From NCBI RefSeq assembly GCF_002742385.2, contig NZ_MJBI02000002.1, positions 186,001-250,000 on the forward strand: DNA of 64,000 nt. Reading direction: 5' to 3'. The stretch is from Macrococcoides goetzii (GTDB lineage: Bacteria; Bacillota; Bacilli; Staphylococcales; Staphylococcaceae). The position numbers and the translations under genes are program-made. The notes below the pieces were generated by a model. That model searched no databases. It was not told the origin of the DNA and saw only the letters and a program-made list of their open reading frames with translations. This document shows positions 43,716-53,535 of this stretch, piece by piece. How positions within the stretch are numbered: position 1 is the stretch's first letter; each line of letters starts with the position of its first letter.

Positions 43716-44711
43716 ATGACAAGGTACGATAGACAAATTAAATTTTATGGCATTGGTGATAGTGGTCACCATTTAATTGAGGATGCAACTGTAGGGATTA
43801 TTGGATGTGGTGCATTAGGAACGCATTTAGCTGAATCCATTGCAAGGAGTGGCGTCAAAAAAATTGTTATCGTCGATCGTGACTATGTTGAAGTTTCGAA
43901 TTTGCAAAGACAATCACTTTTTAAAGAATCAGATGCTAAGCTAAGCACGCCAAAAGTTGTAGCATGTGAAAGAGAATTAAAGGCTATACGCAGTGATTTG
44001 GAACTTGAAACATATATTGCACATTGTGATACGTCGCTTCTTGAAGCGGCGTTTTTGCAATGTGATTGTTTATTAGATGCAACTGATAACTTTGAGACGA
44101 GGCAAGTGATTAATGACTTTAGTTATAAATATAATATACCGTGGATATATGGTGCATGCGTAGAGTCAACTTATGTTGCCTGTCCGTTTATACCTGGTGT
44201 CACGCCTTGCTTTAATTGTGTAATGGGTATACTTCCTGTAATGAATAGAACGTGCGACACAGTCGGTATTATTGAGCCTGCAGTAAGTTTAGCAACAAGC
44301 TATCAAATGATGTACTGTCTAAAAATATTAAGCAAGACGCCATTTGACGCTAAACTTGTATTTGGTGACGTATGGCAGATGGATCATACGGCATTAAAGT
44401 TTTCTAGAATGTTTGATGAAAGTTGTGCAACGTGTGGTAGGCAACCGACGTACCCATATTTGCAATTCAAGCAAACTGAGACTATGCTTTGCGGCAGAGA
44501 CACCGTTCAATTTACAACACTAAAGTTTAATGAAGAAGAGTTGAAACAACATCTGGAAAACAATAAGATTCAGTACGCCGTCAGTCCATACTTCATAAGA
44601 TTTAAATTTGAGGGGCATCCTATGATATGGTTTAAAGGAGGCAGATTATTAATTCATGAAGTGAAGACAGTCAATGAAGCTAAAAAAATCTATCATCAGT
44701 TATTTGGGTAG
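43716..44711 (+). CDS. moeB: MoeB-type adenylyltransferase (ThiF family)
   Basis: E1-like enzyme of 331 residues that activates MoaD for sulfuration in molybdopterin synthesis. GIIGCGALGTHLAESIARSG binds ATP, DRDYVEVSNLQRQSLF follows, and CFNC and CATCG bind zinc. The last 80 residues form an extra segment without a rhodanese motif, as in its paralogue ThiF (15749-16738). It lies between narT and moaB, which supports MoeB over ThiF; it may serve both carriers. Confidence 0.9.
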   Translation: MTRYDRQIKFYGIGDSGHHLIEDATVGIIGCGALGTHLAESIARSGVKKIVIVDRDYVEVSNLQRQSLFKESDAKLSTPKVVACERELKAIRSDLELETYIAHCDTSLLEAAFLQCDCLLDATDNFETRQVINDFSYKYNIPWIYGACVESTYVACPFIPGVTPCFNCVMGILPVMNRTCDTVGIIEPAVSLATSYQMMYCLKILSKTPFDAKLVFGDVWQMDHTALKFSRMFDESCATCGRQPTYPYLQFKQTETMLCGRDTVQFTTLKFNEEELKQHLENNKIQYAVSPYFIRFKFEGHPMIWFKGGRLLIHEVKTVNEAKKIYHQLFG

Positions 44712-44722
44712 GAGGAAATTCA

Positions 44723-45229
44723 ATGCATAACGAACATGATAATACCGAGCGTAAACCATTAAAAGTAGCAGTTATAACAGTAAGTGACACACGTGACTTT
44801 GAGACAGATAAAGGTGGCAAAGCGGTGATTCAGCATTTAGCTGATATGAATATTTCGGTCGATGAAGCCTACTATTCAATCGTAAAAGATGATCAGGCGG
44901 AAATTCGAAAGGTGATTCAACATCTTTTACACGAGAAAGTAGATGCGATTATTACAACTGGTGGAACGGGAATTGCGAAGCGCGATGTAACGATAGAAGT
45001 GGTGAAATCAGTCATCGATAAAGAAATGGAAGGTTTCGGAGAGATTTTCAGATTTTTAAGTTATACAGAAGATGTAGGACCGCGGGCGATTCTATCACGT
45101 GCCATTTGTGGTACGAAAGATAACACGGTCATCTTCTCAATTCCTGGTTCGGTCGGTGCTGTAAATTTAGCGATGAAAAAGCTCATAACACAACAGATTC
45201 ATCATATTGTGCATGAGCTAACAAAATAA
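44723..45229 (+). CDS. moaB: Molybdopterin adenylyltransferase-type protein MoaB
   Basis: MogA/MoaB-family protein of 168 residues that adenylates molybdopterin before metal insertion. ITTGGTGIAKRDVT is the molybdopterin-binding motif; the C-terminal IFSIPGSVGAVNLAMKKLI is typical. RBS AGGAGG precedes ATG 44723, 11 bp after moeB. It ends exactly where the inverted moaC ends, so no sequence separates the two convergent genes. Confidence 0.93.
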   Translation: MHNEHDNTERKPLKVAVITVSDTRDFETDKGGKAVIQHLADMNISVDEAYYSIVKDDQAEIRKVIQHLLHEKVDAIITTGGTGIAKRDVTIEVVKSVIDKEMEGFGEIFRFLSYTEDVGPRAILSRAICGTKDNTVIFSIPGSVGAVNLAMKKLITQQIHHIVHELTK

Positions 45230-45706
45230 TTAACGTTTAAAATCGCCATTTTTTCCACCAGATTTTGACGCTAAATATGTCGGTCCGATAATCATACCTT
45301 TATCGACTGCTTTAGTCATATCATAGATTGTCAACGCTGTGGCGCTTGCTCCAGTTAATGCTTCCATTTCTACACCAGTCTGACCGGTTGTTTTAACAGT
45401 GCAAGTAATCAGTATTTCGTAACCATCTGTTGTATCCCATTCAAATGCAATATCGATACCGCTCAAATTAAGCGGATGACACATAGGGATAATTTGTGCG
45501 GTGTTTTTGGCAGCCATAATACCTGCAACTTGTGCAACACCAAGCACATCGCCTTTTTTATTTGTATGGTTGATAATCTGATTGTAAATGATTTCATTTA
45601 CTTTGATTGAACTTTTAGCGACTGCAGTGCGCGTAGAAATTTGTTTATCCGAAACATCTACCATCTTAGCTCTACCTTGTTCATTAAAGTGAGTCAATTC
45701 GCTCAT
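45230..45706 (-). CDS. moaC: Cyclic pyranopterin monophosphate synthase MoaC
   Basis: Second enzyme of molybdopterin synthesis, 158 residues. [15 protein letters not shown] and [34 protein letters not shown] contain the conserved catalytic Lys/His/Glu region. It is the only Mo-cofactor gene of this cluster on the minus strand; its stop codon abuts the moaB stop, and its start diverges from moeA with a 65-bp gap. RBS AAAGGAAG before ATG 45706. Confidence 0.95.
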   Translation of the reverse strand: MSELTHFNEQGRAKMVDVSDKQISTRTAVAKSSIKVNEIIYNQIINHTNKKGDVLGVAQVAGIMAAKNTAQIIPMCHPLNLSGIDIAFEWDTTDGYEILITCTVKTTGQTGVEMEALTGASATALTIYDMTKAVDKGMIIGPTYLASKSGGKNGDFKR

Positions 45707-45771
45707 AGAATTACTTCCTTTCCTATATACTTATATTAATCATACTACAATTTTAGAGCGGGAGGATATAT

Positions 45772-47019
45772 ATGTTAGAGAAAAGAACACCGATACCTGT
45801 TAGTGAAGCGATTGATAAATGTATCAAATATGCTAAACAAAAAGAAATCATAGAAATGAATTATCTTGAAAGTTTAAACTATGTTTTAGCAGAAGATATC
45901 ATCGCGACTTATGATATACCGATGTTTAATAAGTCTCCATATGATGGCTTTGCAATTCGTAGTGAAGCAAGTGCTGGAGCGAGCGGAGACAATCGCGTCG
46001 CTTTTAATGTAGTTGACCATATTGGGGCTGGTAGTGTAAGTGAGAAATCACTCAAAAATAATGAAGCAGTACGCATTATGACAGGTGCTGAAATTCCTGC
46101 AGGTGCTGATGCAATTGTAATGCTTGAACAAACTGTAACTACCGATGAAGGATTTACTTTAAGAAAGCCATTTACAAGTGGTGAGAACATTTCATTCCAG
46201 GGTGAAGAGTGCAAAAAAGGCGATACTATCCTGAAGCGAGGTACGCTCATTAATGCTGGAGTGATTGCAGTACTTGCAACCTTTTCTTATGCAACAGTGA
46301 AAGTATATCAAAAGCCGTCAGTTGCAATCATCGCAACAGGAAGTGAGCTTGTTGACATCGATGAAGAACTATCACCAGGGAAAATAAGAAACTCAAACGG
46401 CCCGATGATTATGGGATTATGTAAAGAGATGAATATCGAAGTCCTCAATTATCATGTAAAAGCAGATGATTACGAAACACTTTTTAATGCAGTGCGTAAT
46501 GTATATCAAAATCATGACATCGTTATAACGACTGGTGGCGTGAGTGTTGGTGACTTTGATTATATGCCGCAAATTTATAAAGATTTAACAGCTGATGTAT
46601 TGTTTAATAAAATTGCGATGCGACCAGGTAGTGTAACGACAGTAGCAGTAAAAGAAAATAAATTCTTATTCGGGTTATCGGGTAATCCAAGCGCATGCTA
46701 TACAGGATTTGAATTATATGCTCGTCCAGTGTTACGAACAATGATGGGTGAAAGAGACGTTTATCCAACGTTTGTAAAAGCAATATTATCCGAAGATTTT
46801 ACGAAAGCTAACCCTTTCACGCGTTTTATACGTGCGGATCTTGACTATAGAACGATGACTGTAAAACCAAGTGGTTTCAATAAAAGTAATGCAGTAATAG
46901 CAATTGCTACGAGCAATAGTATGATTATACTGCCGGGTGGTACAAGAGGATTTGTCGCAGGTGATACGGTTGATGTATTAGTGAATAGATTGTCCCCATC
47001 AGACGGTGTCCCATGGTAA
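45772..47019 (+). CDS. moeA: Molybdopterin molybdotransferase MoeA
   Basis: Inserts molybdate into adenylated molybdopterin; 415 residues. PMFNKSPYDGFAIR near the start, AIIATGSEL, TTGGVSVGDFDYM and LFGLSGNPSACYTGFELYARP are the family motifs. RBS GGGAGGA before ATG 45772. It starts the moeA-mobB-moaE-moaD-mobA-moaA run, overlapping mobB by seven bases. Confidence 0.95.
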   Translation: MLEKRTPIPVSEAIDKCIKYAKQKEIIEMNYLESLNYVLAEDIIATYDIPMFNKSPYDGFAIRSEASAGASGDNRVAFNVVDHIGAGSVSEKSLKNNEAVRIMTGAEIPAGADAIVMLEQTVTTDEGFTLRKPFTSGENISFQGEECKKGDTILKRGTLINAGVIAVLATFSYATVKVYQKPSVAIIATGSELVDIDEELSPGKIRNSNGPMIMGLCKEMNIEVLNYHVKADDYETLFNAVRNVYQNHDIVITTGGVSVGDFDYMPQIYKDLTADVLFNKIAMRPGSVTTVAVKENKFLFGLSGNPSACYTGFELYARPVLRTMMGERDVYPTFVKAILSEDFTKANPFTRFIRADLDYRTMTVKPSGFNKSNAVIAIATSNSMIILPGGTRGFVAGDTVDVLVNRLSPSDGVPW

Positions 47020-47516
47020 AAATATTACAAGTAGTAGGATATAAAAAAAGTGGCAAGACAACAACAATGAATACAATTATTCATTTATTAAAGTCTAAAG
47101 GATTAACAGTTGCTGTTATTAAACATCACGGAGACAAAAATGGTGACGAAATAGATATACCTAAATCACGTGATCACATTACTTATATGGAAAGTGGTGC
47201 TGATGAGAGCATCGTACAAGGTTATCAATATTTACACAAACTGATAAAACAAGAAGATATAGATGTGCTGAATAACTTAGAGTATATTATTCAGCACGAA
47301 GTTACTTCTCAACCGGATGTAATCCTTATAGAAGGTTATAAGCAGGCAAACTATGATAAAATAGTATTATTTAAATCGACTGAAGATGAGTTGGATTTAA
47401 AAAGATTAAACAATATAAAGTTAATAGTTGATACTTCAAAAGATCAACAGGAATGCACTGCAATGATAAAAACATTTATAAACAAATGGGTGGATGATAC
47501 ACGTGAAACAATTTGA
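47013..47516 (+). CDS. mobB: Molybdopterin-guanine dinucleotide biosynthesis adapter MobB
   Basis: GTP-binding protein of 167 residues that helps MobA form the guanine dinucleotide cofactor. The Walker A motif is GYKKSGKTTTMN near the N-terminus; KHHGDKNGDEIDIPKSRDH and VILIEGYKQANYDKIVLF are conserved MobB blocks. It overlaps moeA and moaE by 7 and 14 bases. Confidence 0.92.
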   Translation: MVKILQVVGYKKSGKTTTMNTIIHLLKSKGLTVAVIKHHGDKNGDEIDIPKSRDHITYMESGADESIVQGYQYLHKLIKQEDIDVLNNLEYIIQHEVTSQPDVILIEGYKQANYDKIVLFKSTEDELDLKRLNNIKLIVDTSKDQQECTAMIKTFINKWVDDTRETI

Positions 47517-47943
47517 AGTTGTAACGATGCCAATCGATGTTGAGCATTATAGAAAGATGACTGTAACACCGTATCAAGGTGCAGTTTGTGTATTTACAGG
47601 CATTGTCCGTGAATGGACGCAAGGTGTTAAAACAGAGTATTTAGAGTATGAAGCATATATTCCAATGGCCGAGAAAAAGCTCGCACAAATCGGTAAAGAA
47701 ATTAATGAGAAGTGGCCAGGAACAATCGTCAGTATTGCACATCGCATCGGAAATTTGCAAGTGTCAGAAATTGCCGTTGTAATCTGTGTGTCTAGTCCGC
47801 ATCGTAAAGACAGTTATGCTGCGAATGAATACGCAATCGAACGTATAAAAGAAGTTGTTCCAATCTGGAAAAAAGAAATTTGGGAAGACGGAGAAGAATG
47901 GATTGGTGGTCAACGCGGATACCATCCAAATTACAAAGGGTGA
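47503..47943 (+). CDS. moaE: Molybdopterin synthase catalytic subunit MoaE
   Basis: Catalytic subunit of 146 residues that, with MoaD, adds the dithiolene sulfurs. GAVCVFTGIVREW, AHRIGNLQVSEIAVVI and SSPHRKDSYAANEYAIERIKEVVPIWKKEIW hold the active-site Lys residues. I use GTG 47503 (MKQFEVVTMP); an in-frame ATG nine bases upstream directly abuts the GGGTGG RBS. moaD follows five bases after the stop. Confidence 0.94.
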   Translation: MKQFEVVTMPIDVEHYRKMTVTPYQGAVCVFTGIVREWTQGVKTEYLEYEAYIPMAEKKLAQIGKEINEKWPGTIVSIAHRIGNLQVSEIAVVICVSSPHRKDSYAANEYAIERIKEVVPIWKKEIWEDGEEWIGGQRGYHPNYKG

Positions 47944-47948
47944 TATAG

Positions 47949-48182
47949 ATGAAAATATTATATTTTGCACATATTAAAGCTAAAGTAAATCGTTCTCAAG
48001 ATGAGTTTACATTTACTGAGCCTATTTCAGTAAATGATTTGAAAGCACACTTAGGAAAGACATATCCAAACATTCAAGGTGAAAGCTATCAAATAGCTGT
48101 GAATGAAGAATTTGTTAAGGATGACGAATTAATTCATAACCACGATATTGTAGCACTCATCCCGCCGGTAAGTGGTGGTTAG
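47949..48182 (+). CDS. moaD: Molybdopterin synthase sulfur carrier MoaD
   Basis: Ubiquitin-like carrier of 77 residues ending in Gly-Gly (IPPVSGG), the residue activated by MoeB. The start MKILYFAHIKAKV is typical. RBS AAAGGGTGA before ATG 47949; mobA begins directly after the stop. Confidence 0.94.
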   Translation: MKILYFAHIKAKVNRSQDEFTFTEPISVNDLKAHLGKTYPNIQGESYQIAVNEEFVKDDELIHNHDIVALIPPVSGG

Positions 48183-48815
48183 ATGATAGGAGTTATTCTT
48201 GCGGGTGGTAAATCTTCTCGTTTTGGAAGTCATAAATCGCTCTATCCACTTGATGAGCAACCATTTTATGAACATGTTTATCATGCTATGATTGAAAGTG
48301 GTATAGAGCGAATTGTATTGAGTTCAAATAAGATGTTATCGCAATATTTTATAGATGATATAAAGATGCGTCAAATTGATATTGAAGTGATTGTTGATGA
48401 AGTATCTTATAAAGAATGTGGACCATTATCAGGCATTTATGCTGTAATGCATGCAATACCAGATGAAGACTATTGTGTAATTTCTGTTGATACACCTTTT
48501 GTCACTCCGGTTGCAATTCGGTACTTAATTGAAATGGCGGGTATACACAATAGGTCAAATGCTGTCTTATATCAAGACAATGAGCAAATACACAGAACGA
48601 TAGCCGTCTATCGTTATGCTTTATTACCAATCGTAAAAGAATCACTTGATGCTGGAAGACTTGCATTAAAAGAATTGACGCAGCAAAGTACAACATTGAT
48701 TCATATTAATCGCATTAACAGCACGCCGTTTTGGTATGAAAATATCAATACTAAAGAAGATTTAAAACGTGTCCTCAAATTAAGGAGTGGATATTATGGG
48801 GCAAATAACAGATAA
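48183..48815 (+). CDS. mobA: Molybdenum cofactor guanylyltransferase MobA
   Basis: Nucleotidyltransferase of 210 residues that attaches GMP from GTP to molybdopterin, giving the MGD form used by Nar[18 protein letters not shown] is the GTP-binding start; [14 protein letters not shown] and [10 protein letters not shown] contain conserved metal-binding residues. It begins right after the moaD stop and overlaps moaA by 20 bases. Confidence 0.94.
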   Translation: MIGVILAGGKSSRFGSHKSLYPLDEQPFYEHVYHAMIESGIERIVLSSNKMLSQYFIDDIKMRQIDIEVIVDEVSYKECGPLSGIYAVMHAIPDEDYCVISVDTPFVTPVAIRYLIEMAGIHNRSNAVLYQDNEQIHRTIAVYRYALLPIVKESLDAGRLALKELTQQSTTLIHINRINSTPFWYENINTKEDLKRVLKLRSGYYGANNR

Positions 48816-49806
48816 ATTAGGGCGTCCGATCCGCGACCTTAGAATTTCAGTAACGGACCGTTGTAATTTTAGATGCACTTATTGTATGCCGAAAGAAATA
48901 TTCGGTGATGATTACGTATTCCTGCCAAAAGATGAGTTACTTTCATTTGAAGAACTTGTGAGATTGGCAAAAATTTATGCCAAGTTAGGTGTAAAAAAGA
49001 TTAGAATCACAGGTGGAGAACCTTTATTACGTCGAGATTTGCCACATCTAATAGAAGCACTTAACAATATTGAAGGCATTGAAGATATTGGACTTACGAC
49101 AAATGGTCTTTTATTAAAAAAGCATGGACAGGCGTTATATGATGCAGGTTTACGCCGTATCAATGTATCACTTGACGCGTTAGATGAATCATTTGAAGCA
49201 ATCAATGGACGGGGTATTACAGCGAATCAAATTTTAGAACAAATTGATTATGCAGTATCTATCGGTCTGAAAGTGAAGATGAATATGGTCATTCAGAAAG
49301 GTTTAAATGATGATCAGATGATACCGATGGTGCAATATTTTAAAGATAAGAAAATCACGTTACGTTTTATTGAATTCATGGATGTAGGTAATGATAATGG
49401 CTGGAATTTTGATAAAGTTATCTCTAAAAAAGAGATGATTGAAGTCATTTCCGAAGCGTTTGACATTCAACCAGAAGCACCAAAATATTTTGGTGAAGTT
49501 GCGAAATATTACACACACGACAATGGTGCAAAACTTGGATTTATTACGAGTGTTTCTGAGTCGTTCTGTTCAACTTGTACGCGCGCACGTCTAAGTTCTG
49601 ACGGTAAGATATTCGGTTGTCTTTTTGCGACAGATGGATATGATATCAAATCGTTCATGAGAAGCGGTGTCAGCGATGAAGCGCTTGAAACGAAACTTAC
49701 TCAACTGTGGAACAATCGAAGTGATCGTTATTCAGATGAACGTACTGAAGAAACAGTGAAAAATAGAAAAAAGAAAAAAATCAATATGAATTATATCGGT
49801 GGATAG
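48796..49806 (+). CDS. moaA: GTP 3',8-cyclase MoaA
   Basis: Radical SAM enzyme of 336 residues for the first step of molybdopterin synthesis. The N-terminal [10 protein letters not shown] binds the SAM cluster and the C-terminal [18 protein letters not shown] the second 4Fe-4S cluster. The end [10 protein letters not shown] carries the Gly-Gly tail required for activity. ATG 48796 ([10 protein letters not shown]) follows AAGGAGTGGA; a GTG at 48787 abuts the RBS. Last gene of the cluster. Confidence 0.96.
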   Translation: MGQITDKLGRPIRDLRISVTDRCNFRCTYCMPKEIFGDDYVFLPKDELLSFEELVRLAKIYAKLGVKKIRITGGEPLLRRDLPHLIEALNNIEGIEDIGLTTNGLLLKKHGQALYDAGLRRINVSLDALDESFEAINGRGITANQILEQIDYAVSIGLKVKMNMVIQKGLNDDQMIPMVQYFKDKKITLRFIEFMDVGNDNGWNFDKVISKKEMIEVISEAFDIQPEAPKYFGEVAKYYTHDNGAKLGFITSVSESFCSTCTRARLSSDGKIFGCLFATDGYDIKSFMRSGVSDEALETKLTQLWNNRSDRYSDERTEETVKNRKKKKINMNYIGG

Positions 49807-49887
49807 TTTTATTTCCTATACTAATATAATTTTTGGAATATATGCAATGTGATTGTATAGTGTTTAACTGCTTATTAATGATAGTAA

Positions 49888-49930
49888 AATAGCATTTGGT
49901 CTATTTTTAAGACTAGGTGCTATTTTTTAT
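49888..49930 (+). terminator. Terminator after moaA
   Basis: AATAGCATTTGGTCT and AGACTAGGTGCTATT pair over 15 positions with G-U wobbles, followed by TTTTTT. The rest of the 49807-50031 gap is AT-rich, with a TATAAT near 49950 that may serve the next gene. Confidence 0.75.
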
Positions 49931-50031
49931 GTTTTATTATTTGGATTAAACGTTTATAATAGTTAAGTAAAGACTTTTTGTAACTGATTAGGGAATACTG
50001 GCTTCATTATTATTTTATTTAGAGGTGACCT

Positions 50032-51045
50032 ATGGAAAGGGATAAAAAGTTAATGTTAAGAAAAGCAGTAAAGCCGTATGAGAAATCTGAATTTCAATTG
50101 AGTATCATACAAATTTTTAATACGCTCGTACCTTATTTACTATGTATCATTTTAGGCATGTTTGCGTATCAGGTTTCACCATTGATTTCAATTGCACTTG
50201 GTGTAGTTGGGGCGTTCTTTTTAGTACGTAGTTTCATTATTTTCCATGATTGCTGTCATGGTTCATTTTTTAAGAACAAAAAGTGGAATGATCGTTTAGG
50301 CAATTTCACAGGATTTTTAACGTTATTTCCGTATCAACAATGGCGCAGAGAACATAATATTCACCACGCAACAAGCGGCAACCTGGATAAAAAAGGTGTC
50401 GGTGATATTTGGATGATGACGATTGAAGAATATGAAGCTGCTGATAAGAAGACACAACTTGCTTACCGTATATATCGTAATCCATTTGTGATGTTTGTTA
50501 TTGGACCGATTTATCTATTGCTTGTTTCAAATCGATTTAATCGTAAAGATGCAAGACAAAAAGAAAAGATCAACACATGGTTGCATAATATAGCAATTGT
50601 TGTAGTATATGGAGCAATTATTTATTTCTTCGGTTTCGGAATGTTTGCTGCAGTATTTATTCCAGTAATGTTTATCGGTGGAATGCTTGGGATTTGGATG
50701 TTCTATATTCAGCATACCTTTGAAGAGTCTTACTTTGAAGAAAATTCAGAATGGGATTATGTAAAAGCAGCTGTTGAAGGTAGTTCATATTATAAATTGC
50801 CAAAATTATTGCAGTGGTTGACTGGTAATATAGGTTTTCATCATGTTCATCACTTAAGTCCGCGAATTCCAAACTATTACCTGGAAAAAGCACATGAAGA
50901 AACACCGCCATTACAGCATGCAACAACAATTACTTTAAAGACAAGCTTAGAATCAATACGATATAAGTTATATGATGAGAAAAAGAAAGTGTTTATTACT
51001 TTCAAAGAGTATTATCAAAACTATGCAAATAAAAAAGTAATATAA
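50032..51045 (+). CDS. Membrane fatty acid desaturase
   Basis: Di-iron acyl-lipid desaturase of 337 residues with about four helices. The three histidine boxes are HDCCH (residues 72-76), HNIHH (108-112) and HHVHH (near 270). Such enzymes introduce double bases into membrane lipid acyl chains, for example in cold adaptation. RBS AGAGGTGA before ATG 50032. No DesK/DesR two-component pair is adjacent. Monocistronic; position specificity unknown. Confidence 0.9.
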   Translation: MERDKKLMLRKAVKPYEKSEFQLSIIQIFNTLVPYLLCIILGMFAYQVSPLISIALGVVGAFFLVRSFIIFHDCCHGSFFKNKKWNDRLGNFTGFLTLFPYQQWRREHNIHHATSGNLDKKGVGDIWMMTIEEYEAADKKTQLAYRIYRNPFVMFVIGPIYLLLVSNRFNRKDARQKEKINTWLHNIAIVVVYGAIIYFFGFGMFAAVFIPVMFIGGMLGIWMFYIQHTFEESYFEENSEWDYVKAAVEGSSYYKLPKLLQWLTGNIGFHHVHHLSPRIPNYYLEKAHEETPPLQHATTITLKTSLESIRYKLYDEKKKVFITFKEYYQNYANKKVI

Positions 51046-51068
51046 AGTAACTAACGTGTTACTGAACT

Positions 51069-51107
51069 AAAAAAGGATTTGGACATATGTCCAAATCCTT
51101 TTTTATG
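51069..51107. terminator. Bidirectional terminator between the desaturase and SDR genes
   Basis: A perfect palindrome of 18-bp half-sites (AAAAAAGGATTTGGACAT and complement) with A/T runs on both sides. Confidence 0.9.
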
Positions 51108-52137
51108 ATTTAAAAAATACTTCAATGATATGGTCGAGTTGTGCTGTTGTAAGTGTCAGTGTATTTTCCCCTGTTTTATCAAGCATTGATTTTGTATTGG
51201 TTTCATCAAAAGTAATTGATTTTTTAAAATAAGGTTCGAATACATCGATATAACCATTTAGGATAGCTTCCTGGTCGTTCATCGTATGTTGATCGCTTGT
51301 AGGTGCAACGGTTAGTTGATCGAAGTTTAAATACTTTTTAATAATTTCTAGTACTGCTAAGTTTTCAGGTGGTTCGTTATTTGTAATATGATAAATTTTC
51401 TTATCTTCAGCATTTGGTATTGCACGTGTTAATACACGAACGACATAATCAACTGGAACTAAGTTAGAAGTACAGTTATCATCTACAAACAATCGATATG
51501 TATGCTTGTCGCTTTCCGGATTACGATCCATCTTGCGTTTGAAAACTTTTAAAGCTTTCATGAATCCATACATCGTAAACTTAGAGTCTGCTTTACCTGT
51601 AACTGAATCTCCGATGATAATTGCAGGTCTTAAAATAGATGTTTTCATATTTGAAGCAGCAACTAAGTGCTCGGCTTTTACTTTGCTTTCTTCATAAGGA
51701 TTATTTGTTTCTGCATCAATGTCGTGTAATATTTCTTTTGCATCTTCATTAATGCCTACAGTATAAGCCGTAGAAACATAAAGGAAATGGTTCGTATTGA
51801 TTTTTTCGGCAAAAGATAATGTATGTTTAGTACCTTCGTAATTGATCTTAAATAAATCTTCTCTTAAATCTTCGTCAAATTTTACAAGTGCCGCTAGATG
51901 ATAGAAATAATCCATAGCAGGAAGACGCGAAATCGTATCGTTATCTACGCCAAAATCTTCTACTGTAATATCACCTTTAATAAAATGTAATCTGTCTTTG
52001 TTGTCTTCTGTAATAAGTTTATTTTTACGATGTTCATCACGATACAGAACATAAAGATCATAATCTTTATTTTTAAGCAAATTATGAATTAGTTGAGCTC
52101 CGACAAATCCTGTTGCGCCCGTTAAAAATATTTTCAA
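51103..52137 (-). CDS. NAD(P)-dependent extended SDR family protein
   Basis: A 344-residue extended short-chain dehydrogenase/epimerase-like protein. KIFLTGATGFVGAQLIHNLL is the Rossmann motif, with FIKGDITVEDF, YHLAALVKF and YVSTAYTVG following; the later RPAIIIGDSVTG block resembles the NAD_binding_4 group of thioester/acyl reductases. I take TTG 52137 as start because GGATGTGA lies four bases upstream; the longer ATG-started forms do not have an RBS. Substrate unknown. Confidence 0.78.
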   Translation of the reverse strand: MKIFLTGATGFVGAQLIHNLLKNKDYDLYVLYRDEHRKNKLITEDNKDRLHFIKGDITVEDFGVDNDTISRLPAMDYFYHLAALVKFDEDLREDLFKINYEGTKHTLSFAEKINTNHFLYVSTAYTVGINEDAKEILHDIDAETNNPYEESKVKAEHLVAASNMKTSILRPAIIIGDSVTGKADSKFTMYGFMKALKVFKRKMDRNPESDKHTYRLFVDDNCTSNLVPVDYVVRVLTRAIPNAEDKKIYHITNNEPPENLAVLEIIKKYLNFDQLTVAPTSDQHTMNDQEAILNGYIDVFEPYFKKSITFDETNTKSMLDKTGENTLTLTTAQLDHIIEVFFKS

Positions 52138-52202
52138 AGTTTTCACATCCATTATTTTTGTTAAGTACTTTCTATTGTGCAATAGATTGTATGGATAAGT
52201 AA

Positions 52203-52234
52203 AGAAAAAACTAAGACAAAGAAAGTCTTAGTTT
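52203..52234 (-). terminator. Terminator after the MFS gene
   Basis: On the minus strand AAACTAAGAC, a seven-base loop and GTCTTAGTTT, then TTTTCTTT. It overlaps the end of the MFS coding region. Confidence 0.8.
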
Positions 52235-53418
52235 AATGCATCATAAATATGTGCCTTTCTTCCATGTAAGATGAAATATACAATCATCCCGATGACTACG
52301 ACGATACCCATATAAAAATACAATCCATGTAATCCGATAATAGGAATGAAGATACCTAATAAATACGGTCCAAAACCTAATGCAAAATCTAAGAAGATAA
52401 AGAAAGTAGATGTAGCGAGACCGATTTTTTGAGGTTCAGTTCGTTTTACTGCAGCAGCTTGCGCGATTGATAAAAAGTTGCCATATCCGAAGCCGAGTAA
52501 CATCGCACTGATAATTAGCATCATAGGAGTGTGTGTTAAGCTAAGTGAGAATAGCCCTGCAATAAATGCGAGCATTGCAGGGACCATAACGACATTTGTA
52601 CCTCGTGTATCCATTAGTCGACCTGTAAATGGTCTGGATAATAATACGACAATAGCATATGCTAAGAAAAAGAAGCTGCCGGCAGTGACCATATTATTCT
52701 CTTTTGCAAAAAATGAAATAAAACTGAGTACACTAGAGTATGCAGTACAACAAATCAACACAACAATTGCAATTGGAATAGCATTCGTATCGATAAAGTT
52801 AGAAATGTGTAGACCTTTAGGTGCCTGTGATTTTAAACCTTCTAAATCTTCGTTGACTTTGATGCTCGGTAACATGAAGAGTGCAATTAACGCTAATGCT
52901 AAACAGAAAATAAATAGTTGTCTGAACGTTATAAATTGTAATAAGAACATTCCCAGGAAAGGACCTACAGCAGTTGCCATTACAGCGCTCATGCTGAAAT
53001 AACTTATACCTTCACCACGTCTTTTCTTTGGGGTAATAAATGCAGCAATCGTACCTGTAGCGGTAGAAGCTATCCCGCAGCCTATACCGTTTAATAAACG
53101 AACGGTAATAAGAACCGTTAGATCGAATGAAACAAAGTAAAGTGCAGTTGTTACAACAAATATAATGACACCAATAACAAGTGTCTTTTTCTGACCGATG
53201 ATATCAATATATTTTCCAGCCCAAAATCTGCCGAATAAACTTCCAACAATAAAAATACCTGAAACAAGACCAGCTGTACTTGTTGAAACATGATAGTGTT
53301 CAACAGCGTAACCACCGATTGTAACAAGTAATAAAAACATTGAAAGCATAATAATGAAATTGATTAGTGATACGAGTACAAATTCTCTTGTCCATAATTT
53401 ATCAACTGAATTTGACAA
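52228..53418 (-). CDS. MFS transporter
   Basis: Twelve-helix major facilitator of 396 residues. The motif-A-like loop GRFWAGKYIDIIGQKK follows helix 2, and a second GRLMDTRG lies in the C-terminal half. GYGNFLSIAQAAAV and similar Gly-rich helices resemble sugar/multidrug efflux members such as YwoG-type proteins. The start is TTG 53418 behind AAAGGAATGA. No regulator is adjacent; substrate unknown. Confidence 0.85.
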   Translation of the reverse strand: MSNSVDKLWTREFVLVSLINFIIMLSMFLLLVTIGGYAVEHYHVSTSTAGLVSGIFIVGSLFGRFWAGKYIDIIGQKKTLVIGVIIFVVTTALYFVSFDLTVLITVRLLNGIGCGIASTATGTIAAFITPKKRRGEGISYFSMSAVMATAVGPFLGMFLLQFITFRQLFIFCLALALIALFMLPSIKVNEDLEGLKSQAPKGLHISNFIDTNAIPIAIVVLICCTAYSSVLSFISFFAKENNMVTAGSFFFLAYAIVVLLSRPFTGRLMDTRGTNVVMVPAMLAFIAGLFSLSLTHTPMMLIISAMLLGFGYGNFLSIAQAAAVKRTEPQKIGLATSTFFIFLDFALGFGPYLLGIFIPIIGLHGLYFYMGIVVVIGMIVYFILHGRKAHIYDALN

Positions 53419-53500
53419 ATAATCATTCCTTTCTTAAGTGAGATATTGAAAATCAATAACTAAGATATTATAGGCCTGTTTCATCTATAAGTAAATATAA

Positions 53501-53532
53501 TAAGCTTAAGGGGGAAATATCCCTTAAGCTTA
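53501..53532 (-). terminator. Hairpin after the aldehyde dehydrogenase gene
   Basis: TAAGCTTAAGGG pairs perfectly over 12 bp with 53521-53532 around an eight-base loop; the T-tract is interrupted, so termination strength is uncertain. Confidence 0.65.
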
Positions 53533-53535
53533 ATT

